64,000 nucleotides of DNA from Rebecca billardiae RCC1528 (GCA_965240325.2 OZ251229.1:2836836-2900835); one strand, 5' to 3'. Counted from the stretch's first letter, positions 48,951 to 60,000 are shown. The notes: a model not told the origin generated them from the sequence alone. Program-made: numbers and translations.

Positions 48951-50798
48951 ATGGCGTCGACCCGACGCGGCCGCGCGGTATGCGCGGCGCTCGTCGCGGC
49001 GGCGGTGCTGAGCACGGCCACGCAGCTCTATTTCGTCTGGCAACGCGGCGTGGCGACGCTGTCGCACCACGCGTCCGGCCATCCGGCAGCGGGCACCGCC
49101 GCGCGCGACGGCGGCGGCGCGCCGGCCGGCGCGAGCACTGCCGGCGCAGCCGCGCGCGAGCCGGCGTCGCCCACGGCGTTCGCGAGCCCGAGCCCGGAGC
49201 CAGCCGCGCGGGGCCGCGCCGATCCCGCCGCCGCCGAGCTGCCGCCGAGCCCGCCCGCCGACGAGCTCCGCGCTGTGCGCGCGCGCGCGCACGCCGCGCT
49301 CGCCTCGCCCAACTGCACAGTGGACGGCGCCGAGCGCGCGCTCGCGGCGCGCTGCCCGCACCGGCCGTCGCTGGGCGCGCTGTGCGAGATGCGCTCGCGC
49401 CTCGTGCCCTTCTGCGAGGGCGCGAGCTCGGGCTCGTGCATGGCCAACGCCGAGCGCGACGGCGTCCTCTGCGACCTGCGGCGCGTGTACATTGCGCGGC
49501 GCGGCGCGCAGCGCGGCTACAGCAAGCGCGCGGGCGGCGGCGACGGCGGCAAGCTCGACCGGCCGCACCACGTGCGCCCCGCGCCGGGCGCGCTACGCAT
49601 GCACTGCGACGCGCGCTTCACACCGCCGCTCGCCGCGGCCACGGCGGGCGGCGCGCGCTACCGCGACTCCTCGTGGGACGCCGACCTCTGGCTGGGCGGG
49701 GGCGCGCTCGCCGCCACGCCGCCGGCGAACGCGTGGCCAGCGTCGGCGGCCGGGTCGTGCGCGCCGGGGACGACGCTCGGCGTGCTGCGGTACTCGGCGC
49801 CCAACTTCTACCACAACTTCGAGGCGCTGCTCGCCGCGCTCGAGTCCCTCTTCCTCGCCGGCGTGCCGCCGGGCGCTGGCGTGCGCGTGCTCTTCCTCGA
49901 CAACTATCGGCGCACGCAGCCGCTCACCATGCAGTTTGAGCCGCTCTGGGCCGGTCTGCTCTCAGACGGTCCGGCGCGGCACTTCTGGGCGGAGGGGCAG
50001 CGTACGCCCGGCGCGGACGCCGGCGGCGAGGACGGCGAGTGCTTCGAGCGGCTGCTGCTCCCCTTCTCCCAGCGCGCGTCGCACACCGCGCTGCGGCAGA
50101 GCGTGTTGCGCCAGCCGGGGCCGCACTGCCTCCGCCCCAACCCTTTGCTGTTACACGTGCTGAGGCACGCGCGCGCCGCGCTCGCGCCGCGCGCGGCGCT
50201 GCTCGCCGAGCCCGACCCCTCCGGCGCGCCGCCGAGCCGCCAGCCGCCGCTGCGCGTGGTGCTCTCCGCGCGCCGCCACCTCGCGGTCGGCGGCGACTCC
50301 AAGACCATCTCCCGCCAGCTGGGCAACGAGGACGAGGTGGTGGCGGCGCTGCGCGATATGGCGGCCGAGCTCGGCGCGCGGCGCGGCGTGGCCGCGCGCG
50401 TCGAGCGGCACGACTTCGCCGCGCTCACGCTCGCGCAGCAGCTCGAGCTCGACGCGCGCACGCACGTGCTCGTGGGCAACCACGGCGCCGGGCTCGCGCA
50501 CTGCGCGTTCCTCCCGCCGCGCGCCAGCTGCGTCGAGATCTCGTCCGGCTGCGACAAGCCGGCGGCTGTGAGCGCGTCGGTGGCGTTCATGTATAGCAAC
50601 CTCGCGCGCTGGACGGGCCACGGCTACGCGTGCTTCTACGCGCCGCACGCGCGCGAGGTGGACGGGAGGCGGGTCGACGCGCGCGCGCTCGCGGCCGTCG
50701 TGCGCGCCGAGCTCGAGAAGCAGCTGATGACGCGGCCGCCACGAGGCCCCGGGCAGGGGCGGTCTGCTGGCGGCGACGATGATGACGCGACTGCGTAG
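48951..50798 (+). CDS. GT61-family (DUF563) glycosyltransferase, type II membrane protein (615 aa)
   Basis: Starts MASTRRGRAVCAAL; residues 9-28 form a signal anchor, giving Golgi type II topology. Residues 35-110 are a Pro/Ala-rich stem. The catalytic region shows GT61 marks: NFYHNFEALLAALESLF (~284-300), RVLFLDNYRRTQP, the conserved Arg-containing strand LRVVLSARR followed by SRQLGNEDEVVAALRDM, and the signature THVLVGNHGAGLAHCAFLPP (~503-522). GT61 enzymes add xylose, arabinose or GlcNAc to glycans and glycoproteins; the donor cannot be read from sequence. Cys-rich region ~120-170 (NCTVDG, CPHRPSLGALCEMR) may be disulfide-bonded. Start chosen at 48951 because the upstream in-frame extension has no leader. 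Confidence 0.82.
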   Translation: MASTRRGRAVCAALVAAAVLSTATQLYFVWQRGVATLSHHASGHPAAGTAARDGGGAPAGASTAGAAAREPASPTAFASPSPEPAARGRADPAAAELPPSPPADELRAVRARAHAALASPNCTVDGAERALAARCPHRPSLGALCEMRSRLVPFCEGASSGSCMANAERDGVLCDLRRVYIARRGAQRGYSKRAGGGDGGKLDRPHHVRPAPGALRMHCDARFTPPLAAATAGGARYRDSSWDADLWLGGGALAATPPANAWPASAAGSCAPGTTLGVLRYSAPNFYHNFEALLAALESLFLAGVPPGAGVRVLFLDNYRRTQPLTMQFEPLWAGLLSDGPARHFWAEGQRTPGADAGGEDGECFERLLLPFSQRASHTALRQSVLRQPGPHCLRPNPLLLHVLRHARAALAPRAALLAEPDPSGAPPSRQPPLRVVLSARRHLAVGGDSKTISRQLGNEDEVVAALRDMAAELGARRGVAARVERHDFAALTLAQQLELDARTHVLVGNHGAGLAHCAFLPPRASCVEISSGCDKPAAVSASVAFMYSNLARWTGHGYACFYAPHAREVDGRRVDARALAAVVRAELEKQLMTRPPRGPGQGRSAGGDDDDATA

Positions 50799-51112
50799 CA
50801 TAGCGCAGGCTGCGGAGCTACCTTCGTCGGTGATCCGCCGCAGTAGTTGATGTCAGCACTTCGCGCCGAGGCGAACCGGCGCGTCGTGGTCTCAATAGTA
50901 CGTAGCGTACTCAGACTCAGTAGTATGTACGGTTAACGGTATATACGCGCGTATATATATAGCGCAGCAGTTACGTGATGATGCGCGCGCGCAGATCGAA
51001 GCGCCTGCTGCTATACTCGACATCATGCGCATCGTTACCCGCGCCGGACCGTACGAGCCGAGCAGCCGTATACGTCGCGTGCCGCGGCCATTGTAACTCT
51101 ATACTACAGCGG
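50799..51112. other. Intergenic region, AT patches
   Basis: Contains the palindromic run TATATACGCGCGTATATATA (50940-50959); nothing else recognised. Confidence 0.55.
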
Positions 51113-51405
51113 CAATCGCGGGCTAAATGAGGAGCCGTCACGTTAAGAATAAGATCGATCGAATAACTGGCTGGGGCTTGCTATCTGCGGATCTGGCCTA
51201 GAAACTGAGACTAGCAGATTGGCTGGTTCGCTATACGCATAGTCACATACTAAGAAACCGGGACTAGTGTCGTCGCGGCTGACGAGTGGTCCGCCGTAGT
51301 AGTGAGGCGCAGTACGTGGCGGCCCGTGGGACCGGCGTCCGTCCGTGACGCGCTGCCAGGCCCGACTACGAGTGCGTGCGTAGTACAGGCTAGTAGTCGT
51401 CATCA
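51113..51405. repeat. Dispersed intergenic repeat, copy B
   Basis: Begins with GGCAATCGCGGGC and GAGCCGTCACGTTA, which match the array spacer just after each Ser-Pro gene (3614-3652, 9408-9446, 15205-15243). It continues with blocks shared with 17372-17640. It therefore joins two segments that are separated by the inserted element in array unit 3, and so serves as the empty-site reference. It ends at the left tip of the DNA transposon. Confidence 0.65.
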
Positions 51406-51634
51406 TCAGCATATATATATATGGCTCTGGTCACTGTCCGGGACGTCCAGCAGGGGTGCATTTAACCATTTGGGGGGGGTCTGGGGGGGGCTCCCCCCAG
51501 CCCATCGAAGGACCAAATACGCCTCAATAGGGGCCCAACTCGCCAGATTTGCATGGGCGGCAGACTGAGACTGCCGCAAATGCGGCCCGCTGAGCCTGAG
51601 GGCCGGAGCCGTGCAGCGGCGTCGATTGACAGCG

Positions 51635-54600
51635 TCAGCTGTGCGCCGCCTCGCGACGACCATGCGACGCCTCGCACAAAGCCCTGATCTCGGCGTCTCC
51701 CTCGCTAGTCAAGACGTAGCGTAGTGCTGGATCGAGCGACGCATTGACCGCCGCCGCGGCCGCCGCACCTCGGCGCGCTCGCGAACTCGCTGAGCCGTCA
51801 GCCAAGCGCGAGCTCGTGCGCACGCCCGCGCCTCCGCGAGCTGACGGCACGGCCCGGGGCGCGAGCAGCTCGACGCCGACAGCGCGCAGCTCGCTCGAGT
51901 TGACGCGCAGCTTCTCGCCCGGCGGCGACTCCCAGTGCACGAAGGTGCGCCCGGTCGGATCGTCGGCTGTGCGGTGCAGCCAGCGCCGCACGCAGATCAC
52001 CGACTCGCCCTGGTCGAAGCGGGTGCCCTCGTACGTCTCGCGCCGCGCGAAGGTCTTCTCGATGGGAGAGCCCGAGCCATTGGCGTCGCCCAGCTCGCAC
52101 AGCCAGAAATGCCCCGGCCGGAGATGCGGCTCCTCCTCGGTCGACCACAGCTCGCGCGCTTGCACTGCGGCGTACTGCCCGGCCTTGAACTTGCTGTGGC
52201 TCGTGAGCTTGCTCACGAGCGCCTGCGCACGCTTCCGCGAGTTCGCGATGCCGGCGGCATCTCGGCGCATGATCCTGCGCGCGTCGAGCCGGGTGTGCTG
52301 CGCCTGCGCACAGTCAGGCACCTCCAAGTCAGCCGGCGAGTCCCCCAGCTCAGCAAGCGCTGCACAGCACGCGCCGCACCAGCACTCGCACTTGCGCGCG
52401 TCGCACATCCCCGTGCCAGTCCGCATCCGAAAGGAGTACAGCTTCGAGACGCCCACGAGTCCCTCGTAGATCGGCTCGACCGTCGGGAAGCGCTTCTCCA
52501 TCTCGTCCTTGTCGATGTACAGCACGACCATCTGGTTGATCTTGGTGTGCGCGTGCGCGCGGAGCCACTCCTCCGTGCACACGGCGCGCCGCAGATGCTC
52601 GGCGACCTCCAGCGCTGTTGTGATGCGCCCGCTCGCGGTCAGGCACTTCTCGTTGACGATGGCGCGGCGCACAGCCGTCTTGATCACCGCGCCGACGCCA
52701 TCCCAGGGCCCTTTGCCGTGCCCCGGACAGCCAAACGAGACCCAGATCTCGTACATGAACTCGTGCATGTCTGAGGCCGACCGGACAGCGCGCCGCTTCT
52801 CGTCGAGCGTCTCCGACCACCAGTACAGGTTGCCCGTCGCCTTGAAGTGCACGGCGTTGTCCGCCTTCTGGAGCCAGGCGACGAACTGCTCCTTGTCGAG
52901 GTCGATCAGGTACTCGTCGAACCGCGCGCGCCGCTGCGCCTCCGCCTCCGCCGCCTCCTGCGCCCGCGCGCCACGCGCGCTCATCTGCGGCGCAGGCGCC
53001 GTCGCTGATGGTGCAGCCGCATCGGGAGCCCCCTCTGGCCGCGGCGCATCCGCGCGCGGCCCGGCGGCAGACGATACCCTTGCAGCGTCCGCGCTCGGCG
53101 CAGATGCCGCCGGCGAGGATGATGACTCCTCGCGCGCGCGCGCGCCCGCGGCCGGCATGGCGGATGCCCCGGCTGATGGCCGCGGAGGCAGCGGCTGCAC
53201 GCGCGCGCGCGTGTCGGTCGACGAGTGGCGCGGCGGAAGGGGCTGCGCGCGTGTGAGTGGTGCTTGCGAACGGATGAGTGCGCCGGACGCGCGCCGAGGC
53301 GCGAGGCGCGCGCGCACCGTTGGAAACCGCGTCGCGCGGTGCGGCGCTGCTGCAGTCGGCGGTCTGGCTGCAGCCTCAGCAGCTGCTGCAACTGCTGCCG
53401 CCTCTGCGCGCGGCGCCTGTGCCCGCGGCGCCTCCGCGCGCGGCGCGGCGGCAGACGGCGCCGCCCCAGCATCCGCGCTCGGCGCAGATGCCGCCGGCGA
53501 GGATGATGACTGCTCGCGCGCGCGCGCGCCCGCGGCCGGCATGGCGGATGCCCCGGCTGATGGCCGCGGAGGCAGCGGCTGCACGCGCGCGCGCGTGTCG
53601 GTCGGCGAGTGGCGCGGCGGAAGGGGTTGCGCGCGTGTGAGTGGTGCTTGCCGATGCGTGGGTGCGCCGAGCGTGCGCCATCGCGCCAGGCGCGCGCGCA
53701 CCGTGGGAGATCCCGCCTTGTCGCTCTCGGCGTAAGCGTCTGCGGCCGCGCGGTCGCTCGTGTGCCAGAGCTCGAAGTATTTGTGGATGCGCTCAAAGAA
53801 CGCCTGCGTCGTGATGCCGACGTGGCGCTTGTCGTTCGTGACGCCGAGGAACGCCACGGTGTGCTTGACGCGCTCGCGCAGCCGGTGGCGTGGCACCTGC
53901 GTGCGAGTGCCGTCGCGCGCGACGACTGAGTACATCACGTCCGCGCCGACCAAGCTCGAGCCGGTCTCGACGGTCGTGAAGTAGGAGCCGCGCACGTAGC
54001 AGGTGCTGCCGCGCGGCGCGTCGGCTGGCTGCACGGTCACCTCCGCGCCGCGCCGCAGCGCGCTCTCGCGGCCGACCCAGCGCGACGACAAGACGAAGGT
54101 GACGATCGAGATCAGGAGCGAGTAGTACTTGATGTGCCAGTACTCGCTCTGCATCTGCAGCTTGACGAGCAGCTCGCCGTTCTCCGCCCAATCAGAGGCG
54201 GCCACGAGCCACCACGGCACCATGTTGTCCGAGAGCATCTGGTCGGCCAGCTTGGTCTGCGCGATGTGGAATCGGTGCGGCAGCCAGCCCACCATCACGT
54301 CGACCAGGTGGTCGAGGAAGTCGATCACCGTCCCCTTCACCGTGTGCCGCAGGTCGTCCTCGTCGCCGGCCGCAGTCGAGTCAGTACCGCCCGGCTTGAT
54401 CGAGTCCCACGTCATCTCGGTGAGGAAGAGCTGCGAGACGCCGTCGTGAAGCTCGAGGATGCCATCGCTCGTGCGCGCACGCACGATCGCCGGCCGGAGT
54501 GTGCGCGTCCAAAAGCGCTCGAATCCGCAGACGGTGCACTTGCCGTGCAAGCAATCGGGGTGCGTCGCCACGCCGAGCGTCTCCGAGCACACGAGCGCAT

Positions 54601-56611
54601 CTGCCATGGCAGACTTGCCCGGCAGCCGCGCAAAGCCGAGCAGCGCCTTGAGCTTCGCGCCATAGCTCGGACCTACGCCAACCAGCAGCAGGCCACCCGT
54701 CGCGCTCGAGCTGCTCGGCCCCGCGGCGGCACCGCCCTCGGCCGCGCTCGCCTCCTCTGCCGCCGCGGCTGCCACGTCGCTCTCCTCAATGATGGGCCCG
54801 AGCACGTCTGCGCACACGCTCAGGCCCTCGAGGTGCCACTTGAGGTTGGTGCACGTGCGGCACATGCACGTCTGCCGGTACGCGTTCTTGATGTTCCACG
54901 GCAGCTCGAGCTTGTACTGCGTCAAGCCGATCTCCACCTCCTGGTGCTTCGCGCAGAAGTCGCGGTACATCGCCTCGCGCGTGTCGCTCAGGATGAGCGC
55001 AGCCTTCTCGGCGACCACACACGGCGCGACTCGCCTGCGCATCACGTCGCGCTGGCACGGGCTCTCGGCGCAGAACGTCTTTGTGTGCGCGTGGATCTTG
55101 TGGCGCGTCTCGTCGGAGACCGTGTCCACGCGGCGAGCGCGCTCGGCCAAGGTGATCACCGGCGGTAGCCGGTGCAGCCGCGCACTGCCTGCGCTCTTGC
55201 CGAACGCGCTGGTGTACTCGCGCTGCGCAAACGTGTCGCCCAGGCGGTACGTGATGAGGCAGCTGCCGTCGGTGCGCAGCTCGGTGAGCTCGGCGGGCCC
55301 GTTGGCCGTGAGCACCTTGTCGCCCGGCTTGATCGGCGCGAACTGCTGCTCGACCGCCGCATCGAACGCCGCCCGATCGTTTATCGCCCTGTCGAAGGCG
55401 TACGGGCGGGAATCGGCCGCCTTGCCGCGATAGCCGCGCGGCACGAGCAGCCGCGCGCTGACGCGCCGGCCCATGCCGGCCTGATCGCCGACGAGCGCCC
55501 GCTCCGGCGCGACGAGCGCGAGGAGGAGCCGGTACAAGCGCCACTGCTCGATGCTCGCGCACTCCTGCAGCACATCCTTCGCCGCGATGATGCGGTCGAC
55601 GATGTACGCGTCCGTCTCGGCCTCACGCGCGCGCTCGCCGTGTTTGAGCAGATCAACGACAGAGTTGCCCACCTCGAGGCGCTTGGCGGCGTCGGCGATA
55701 ATGTTCGCGGCGTACTCGTCGGAGCCCTGCGCCCAGTCCTGCACGCACCACACCACACCCCGCCGCCAGTGGTGCAGCGGGCCGTTGTTGCCGCGTCGGC
55801 GGTCGTCGTGCTCGGGCATCGCCTTGCCCGGGATCAGCTGCACGCGGCTGCGCTCGTACCACTTCGCCATCATCCGTCGGTGCGTCAAGCTATCCCAGTC
55901 CGCCCACGGGGCGGGCTCGGAGGCGCCCGACAGTGGCGCGGCCGCGCGCGCGGCCGCGGGTGCCGCAGCGGGCGGCTGCGTGTCGAGCCGTCGCCGCTTG
56001 ACGCCGCTCTCGGTGTGCGCGTCCAGCTCGGCACACTTCTCAGCAAGCAACTGCTGTGCCGCACCCACCTCAGCCTCAAGCCGCTCCTCCGCCGCAGCGT
56101 GCTCGAGGCGCATGTCCTCGAGCTTCTCGCTCGCCTCGGACAGCCTGGACGAGAGGTCGTTGCGCTCCGCGTGCAGCTGCGCTGTGCGAGCGATGTGCGC
56201 GAACGCGTTCGTTGAAAGGGGCGCAGGTGCCGGCTGCTCGGCAGGTGCAGCCTGCTCTGCCTCAGCCATCAGAGCATCCATGTCAGGCGTTGCGTTCCAC
56301 TCGCGCGCGTCGCGCATGGCGCGAAAGCACTCGGGAAACATCTCCGCGTGCGTGACCAGCTTGTTAGGGAGATCGGCGAGCACCTCGGCCTCGGTGACTC
56401 GGCCGTTCGCTGTGCTCGCGCAGCTCGACAACGTTCTCGGCATGGCGGCGGACCGACCGCCGCAGAGGTGGTGGCAAGCCAGCGACACTTTGAACTTGCG
56501 CTGGTTGGCAGTCGCGCGCGGCGCGTCCCACTGAGCCGAGCGCGACAGGGTGCCGCCGCGTACCAGCGGGTGCGCCCGGATCAGGGACTGCAGACGTGTC
56601 GCCTCGTCCAC
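51635..56611 (-). CDS. Putative DDE/RNase H-fold transposase of the DFAEN...HGKG...DG type (up to 1658 aa)
   Basis: One open frame. An N-terminal coiled coil (LSSRLSEASEKLEDMRLEHA) is followed by a nuclear-signal-like GVKRRRLD and a DNA-binding half. A Tudor/SH3-like strand set (KPGDKVLTANGPAELTEL) comes next, then Cys/His pairs CMCRTCTNLKWH and HPDCLHGKCTVC that look zinc-binding. The putative catalytic core has SDWAENGELLVKLQMQSEYW (first Asp), AVHFKATGNLYW preceded by Asp (second), and CPGHGKGPWDGVGAVIKTAV. These match in order a widespread unnamed transposase-like family in which DFxEN, SDG-x3-Q-[FY]-K and HGKGxxDGxGxxxK occur. About 290 residues of Ala/Pro/Arg-rich duplicated sequence interrupt the core. 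A second Cys cluster CDARKCECWCGACC and another Tudor-like tail follow. No stops, so possibly active; the start codon is uncertain (Met at residue 57 also fits). Confidence 0.68.
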   Translation of the reverse strand: MDEATRLQSLIRAHPLVRGGTLSRSAQWDAPRATANQRKFKVSLACHHLCGGRSAAMPRTLSSCASTANGRVTEAEVLADLPNKLVTHAEMFPECFRAMRDAREWNATPDMDALMAEAEQAAPAEQPAPAPLSTNAFAHIARTAQLHAERNDLSSRLSEASEKLEDMRLEHAAAEERLEAEVGAAQQLLAEKCAELDAHTESGVKRRRLDTQPPAAAPAAARAAAPLSGASEPAPWADWDSLTHRRMMAKWYERSRVQLIPGKAMPEHDDRRRGNNGPLHHWRRGVVWCVQDWAQGSDEYAANIIADAAKRLEVGNSVVDLLKHGERAREAETDAYIVDRIIAAKDVLQECASIEQWRLYRLLLALVAPERALVGDQAGMGRRVSARLLVPRGYRGKAADSRPYAFDRAINDRAAFDAAVEQQFAPIKPGDKVLTANGPAELTELRTDGSCLITYRLGDTFAQREYTSAFGKSAGSARLHRLPPVITLAERARRVDTVSDETRHKIHAHTKTFCAESPCQRDVMRRRVAPCVVAEKAALILSDTREAMYRDFCAKHQEVEIGLTQYKLELPWNIKNAYRQTCMCRTCTNLKWHLEGLSVCADVLGPIIEESDVAAAAAEEASAAEGGAAAGPSSSSATGGLLLVGVGPSYGAKLKALLGFARLPGKSAMADALVCSETLGVATHPDCLHGKCTVCGFERFWTRTLRPAIVRARTSDGILELHDGVSQLFLTEMTWDSIKPGGTDSTAAGDEDDLRHTVKGTVIDFLDHLVDVMVGWLPHRFHIAQTKLADQMLSDNMVPWWLVAASDWAENGELLVKLQMQSEYWHIKYYSLLISIVTFVLSSRWVGRESALRRGAEVTVQPADAPRGSTCYVRGSYFTTVETGSSLVGADVMYSVVARDGTRTQVPRHRLRERVKHTVAFLGVTNDKRHVGITTQAFFERIHKYFELWHTSDRAAADAYAESDKAGSPTVRARLARWRTLGAPTHRQAPLTRAQPLPPRHSPTDTRARVQPLPPRPSAGASAMPAAGARAREQSSSSPAASAPSADAGAAPSAAAPRAEAPRAQAPRAEAAAVAAAAEAAARPPTAAAPHRATRFPTVRARLAPRRASGALIRSQAPLTRAQPLPPRHSSTDTRARVQPLPPRPSAGASAMPAAGARAREESSSSPAASAPSADAARVSSAAGPRADAPRPEGAPDAAAPSATAPAPQMSARGARAQEAAEAEAQRRARFDEYLIDLDKEQFVAWLQKADNAVHFKATGNLYWWSETLDEKRRAVRSASDMHEFMYEIWVSFGCPGHGKGPWDGVGAVIKTAVRRAIVNEKCLTASGRITTALEVAEHLRRAVCTEEWLRAHAHTKINQMVVLYIDKDEMEKRFPTVEPIYEGLVGVSKLYSFRMRTGTGMCDARKCECWCGACCAALAELGDSPADLEVPDCAQAQHTRLDARRIMRRDAAGIANSRKRAQALVSKLTSHSKFKAGQYAAVQARELWSTEEEPHLRPGHFWLCELGDANGSGSPIEKTFARRETYEGTRFDQGESVICVRRWLHRTADDPTGRTFVHWESPPGEKLRVNSSELRAVGVELLAPRAVPSARGGAGVRTSSRLADGSASSRARRGAAAAAAVNASLDPALRYVLTSEGDAEIRALCEASHGRREAAHS
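53091..53684. repeat. Direct duplication inside the transposase gene
   Basis: 53091-53300 recurs at 53475-53684 (offset 384 bp, in frame), sharing GCGCTCGGCGCAGATGCCG and a (CG)n tract. It encodes two copies of an LTRAQPLPPRHS / ASAMPAAGARARE segment. Confidence 0.85.
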
Positions 56612-57001
56612 TGCGGCCCCCCCCCGTCGCCGCGGCTGGCTCCGCGGCTTGCTCCATGGCGCACTGCGGAGACCGTTGGTCCGGGAGCAAAAAAAAAGTT
56701 CAGCACGATGGAGTCCTCCGTGTTCGACTTGACGACGCGTTCAAGGACAAGGAAACATACGAAATCGTCTGCGGCTTCGGTTTTGGACCTGCGGCTTCGT
56801 CCGCCGCCCCGGAGATCTTTCGATTGGTACCCTCATCGCTTCCTGGCTCCCAGGGGTTCGACTAAATGCACCCCCCCCAGGATAGGGTCAGTGGACGTCC
56901 CTGACTGTGGCTGGAGCCATATATACGACTATATCAATAACGGCGGCGGCGGTGTTGATGGCACCGCCAGTCCGAGCCGAGTCCGACCTCAGTTGCAGTC
57001 C

Positions 57002-60000
57002 TCAGCGCAGCGTGAGGCGCGAGCCGGCAGCGGGCCCCGCGGGCGACGACGACGACGACGCGGCAGGCGCCTTCCCGTTGGCGCGCGGCGGCGGTGGCGG
57101 CGGCGGCGGCGCTGCGCGCTGGTGCGGTCCCGCGCCGCGCGCCGCGCTCGCCCGGCGGTAGCGCGCAAAGTCCTCCGCTGAGAGCGACGGCTGGAACGCG
57201 CCGAGCGCCTGCTCAAAGTGCGCCGCGGTAACGAGCACGGCGCGCGCGCCGGCCGAGCGCTCGCGCGGCCGCGCGCGCGAGCCGCGCGGCCGCGCCGCGC
57301 CCTCCGCCGCCGCCGCCTCCGCCTCGAGCTGGTCGACGAGCTCGCGCGTGGCGGCGCCGAGCGCGTCGGCGCACAGCGCGTACAGGTCCGCGCCCGTGAG
57401 CACCGGCGGCAGCCTGCCCGCCAGCTCGCCCAGCCGCACGTCGGGCGCGAGCGCCAGCCGGCGGCAGAGCGCGCGCAGCACGTCCAGCTGCGCCGCGCGG
57501 CCCTCGCACGGCGGCAGGTAGACGAGGCGGTCGAGGCGCCCCGGCCTGAGGAGCGCGGGCTCGAGGAGGTCGGCGCGGTTGGTCGCGCCGAGGACGAAGA
57601 CGCGCCCCGCGGGATGCGCCGTCCCCACCGCCGCACGCGCCGGGCCGCCGAGCCCGTGCGCCGAGTGCGCGCCATCGAGCTCGGTCAGTAGCTGGGCGAC
57701 CACCCGGTCCATCGCGCCGCCGCCGTCGCCCGCCGAGCCGCGGCGCGGCGCGAGCGCGTCGAGCTCGTCGAAGAAGATGAGCGCGGGCGCGGCGTGCCGC
57801 GCGGCCGCGAAGATGGCGCGCACGTTCGCCTCCGACTGCCCGACGTACGAGTCGAGCAGCTCCGGTCCTTTCACTGCCATGAACGCCAGCGCCAGCTCAG
57901 TCGCGGCCGCCTTGGCCAGAAGTGTCTTGCCCGTGCCCGGCGGGCCGTGCAGGAGCACACCGGAGCGCGCGCGGCCGAGGCGGAGGTGTGCGGCGGCGCC
58001 GGCCGCGCCGCCGCCCGGCGCCGCGGGCGGGTGCACCGCCTCCAGGATGGCCGCCTTCGCCTCCTCGTGGCCGCCCACGTCGGCCCAGCGCACGCTCGGC
58101 ACGCGCGGCGCGGGGCCGGCGCCGTCGGCCGCGCTCGCGGCCGCGCGCCGCGCCTCGAGCGCCGACGCGGCGAGCGCCGCGTCGCGCGCGCGGACGAGGA
58201 CGGTGCGCGCGCGCACCCCGGCCGGCGCCCGCGCATCGTCGCCATCGTCGGCTGCCGCGGCTGCGGCCGCGGCTGCGGCCGCTGCGGCCGCGCACGGCTG
58301 CCGCGCCGCCGCGGCCGCCGCCGCCTCCGCCGCCGTTGCCGTCGGCGCCGCCTCCGCCGCCGTCGGCGTCGGCGCCGCCCGATCCGAGCAGTCGGAGTCG
58401 CTCGCGCTCGACGAGGCGGAGCTTGGCGCGTGCGCGCCCGAGGGCGGCGCGCCGTCCGACGAGTCGCTCTGCGCCGAGCCGCCGCCCTCGCTCTCGGCCT
58501 CGCCCGCGCTGCCGGCCGCAGCGCGCCGCGCGCCCGCGAGCGCGCGCGCGTGCCGCCTGCGCAGCGCCGCGTGTGCCGCCTCCGCCACCACGCTGGCGAG
58601 CTCAGCGACGCTCGCGCCCGCGGCGGCGGCGCGCAGCCGCTCGGCGGCGCGCGCGCTGAGGCGCACGCCCGTGCACGCCGCCACCTCCTCCGCGCCGCCC
58701 AGCGCGCCGCCCTCCCCGGCCTCTGCCGCCGCGCCGGCGGCGGCTGCTGCCCGCGCGCTCCCACCCAGCCGCACCGTCGTCTGGAAGAGCGCTCGCATCG
58801 GCGCGGGCAGCTCGGCCTCCGCCTGCGTGGTGCCAACGAGCGCGAAGCCGAAGCCGAGCGCGGTGCTCGCGGGCACGGCGGCGGCGGCGCGCGGCGGCGA
58901 GTCGGACACGCACTCGTCGCTCGATGCCGCGGCCTCGTCTAGCGCGCCCAGTAGCGCGCCGAGCAGCGGCGGCGGCGCGGCGCCGCCGTCCGCGCCGCCG
59001 CCGCCGCCGCCGCCGCCCGCAAGCCGCAGGCCGCCGCCGCCGCCCGCAGGCACGAGTGCCAGAGCGTCGATGCGGCGGAGGAGGAGGAGGGCGGGCGCGC
59101 ACGCGGCGGCTTCGCGCACCGCCCAGCGCAGCGCGCCCGCGCCCGGCTCGCCGCCCGCGGGCTGCGCCAGCAGCAGCGCGAAGCAATTCAGCTCGATCAG
59201 CTGCAGCCCGGCCGCCGCCGCCGCCTCGGCCGCGGCGGCGCGCTTGCCGCTGCCGCGCGGGCCGCTCAGCAGAACGTTGGCCGCGCCGAGCCGGCGGGCG
59301 AGGCGTGCGAGCGCGGCGGGCGAGCGCGCGCGGCCAAAGCCGCGTACGGGGCCGAGCGCGCGCGCGAGCTCGGCGAGCGCCGGGCGCACCGCCAGCGGCA
59401 CGGGCCGCGCCGGCGCACGCGCCAGATAGCGCCCCAGCAGCGGCGGCAGCGCGCTGCGCGCCGCGCGGCCCGAGACGACGAGGGTGCACACGCCCACGCG
59501 CACGGCGCAGCACGCGCCGGGCGCGGCGGCGGGCCGGCCGCCGGGCGGCGGCGCGGGCTCGACCGACTGCACTACGTAGGGCAGCCACGCGCGCGCGCGC
59601 GCCGGGCCCGCGCTCAGACCGAGCCGCATCGCGCCGCCGCCGCCGCCCGCGCCCGCGCCGCCGCCGTCCGCGTCCGCGCCGCCGCCGTCCGCGCCGCCGT
59701 CCGCGCCGCCGTCCGCGCCGCCGTCCGCGCTGGGCTCGTCGTCGGTCCACGCCGAGTCGGCGGACGCGCTCGACGCGTCGTCGGCACTCGAGCCCCGCTC
59801 CTCCTCCTCCGACCCCGCCGCCCCGCGCCGCGCGCGCGAGCAGACGAGCAGCACGTCCCCCGCCGCCAGGTGCTGCGGCGCGGCCGCGCGCACAAAGTGC
59901 GCGCGGAGCGCGCGCGCGGCCTCCGCCTCGGCGGCGGCGCGCGCGGAGGCGGCGGCGCGCGAGGCGCCGCTGAGGGACGGCGCGCGCGGCGTGCGCACGC

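Larger units (their letters stand above)
51421..56920 (-). mobile_element. DNA transposon with ~50-bp terminal inverted repeats and DDE-like transposase (~5.5 kb)
   Basis: Left tip 51421-51463 and right tip 56862-56920 are imperfect inverted repeats sharing, from the outside in, ATGGCTC, GGTCAC/GCCAC, GGGACGTCCA and GGGGTGCATTTA. Both tips abut TA-rich DNA (ATATATATAT on the left, ATATACG on the right), so the target duplication is probably a TA-type sequence but its length is ambiguous. The only internal gene is the minus-strand transposase. G-rich runs lie just inside both tips. Confidence 0.75.
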
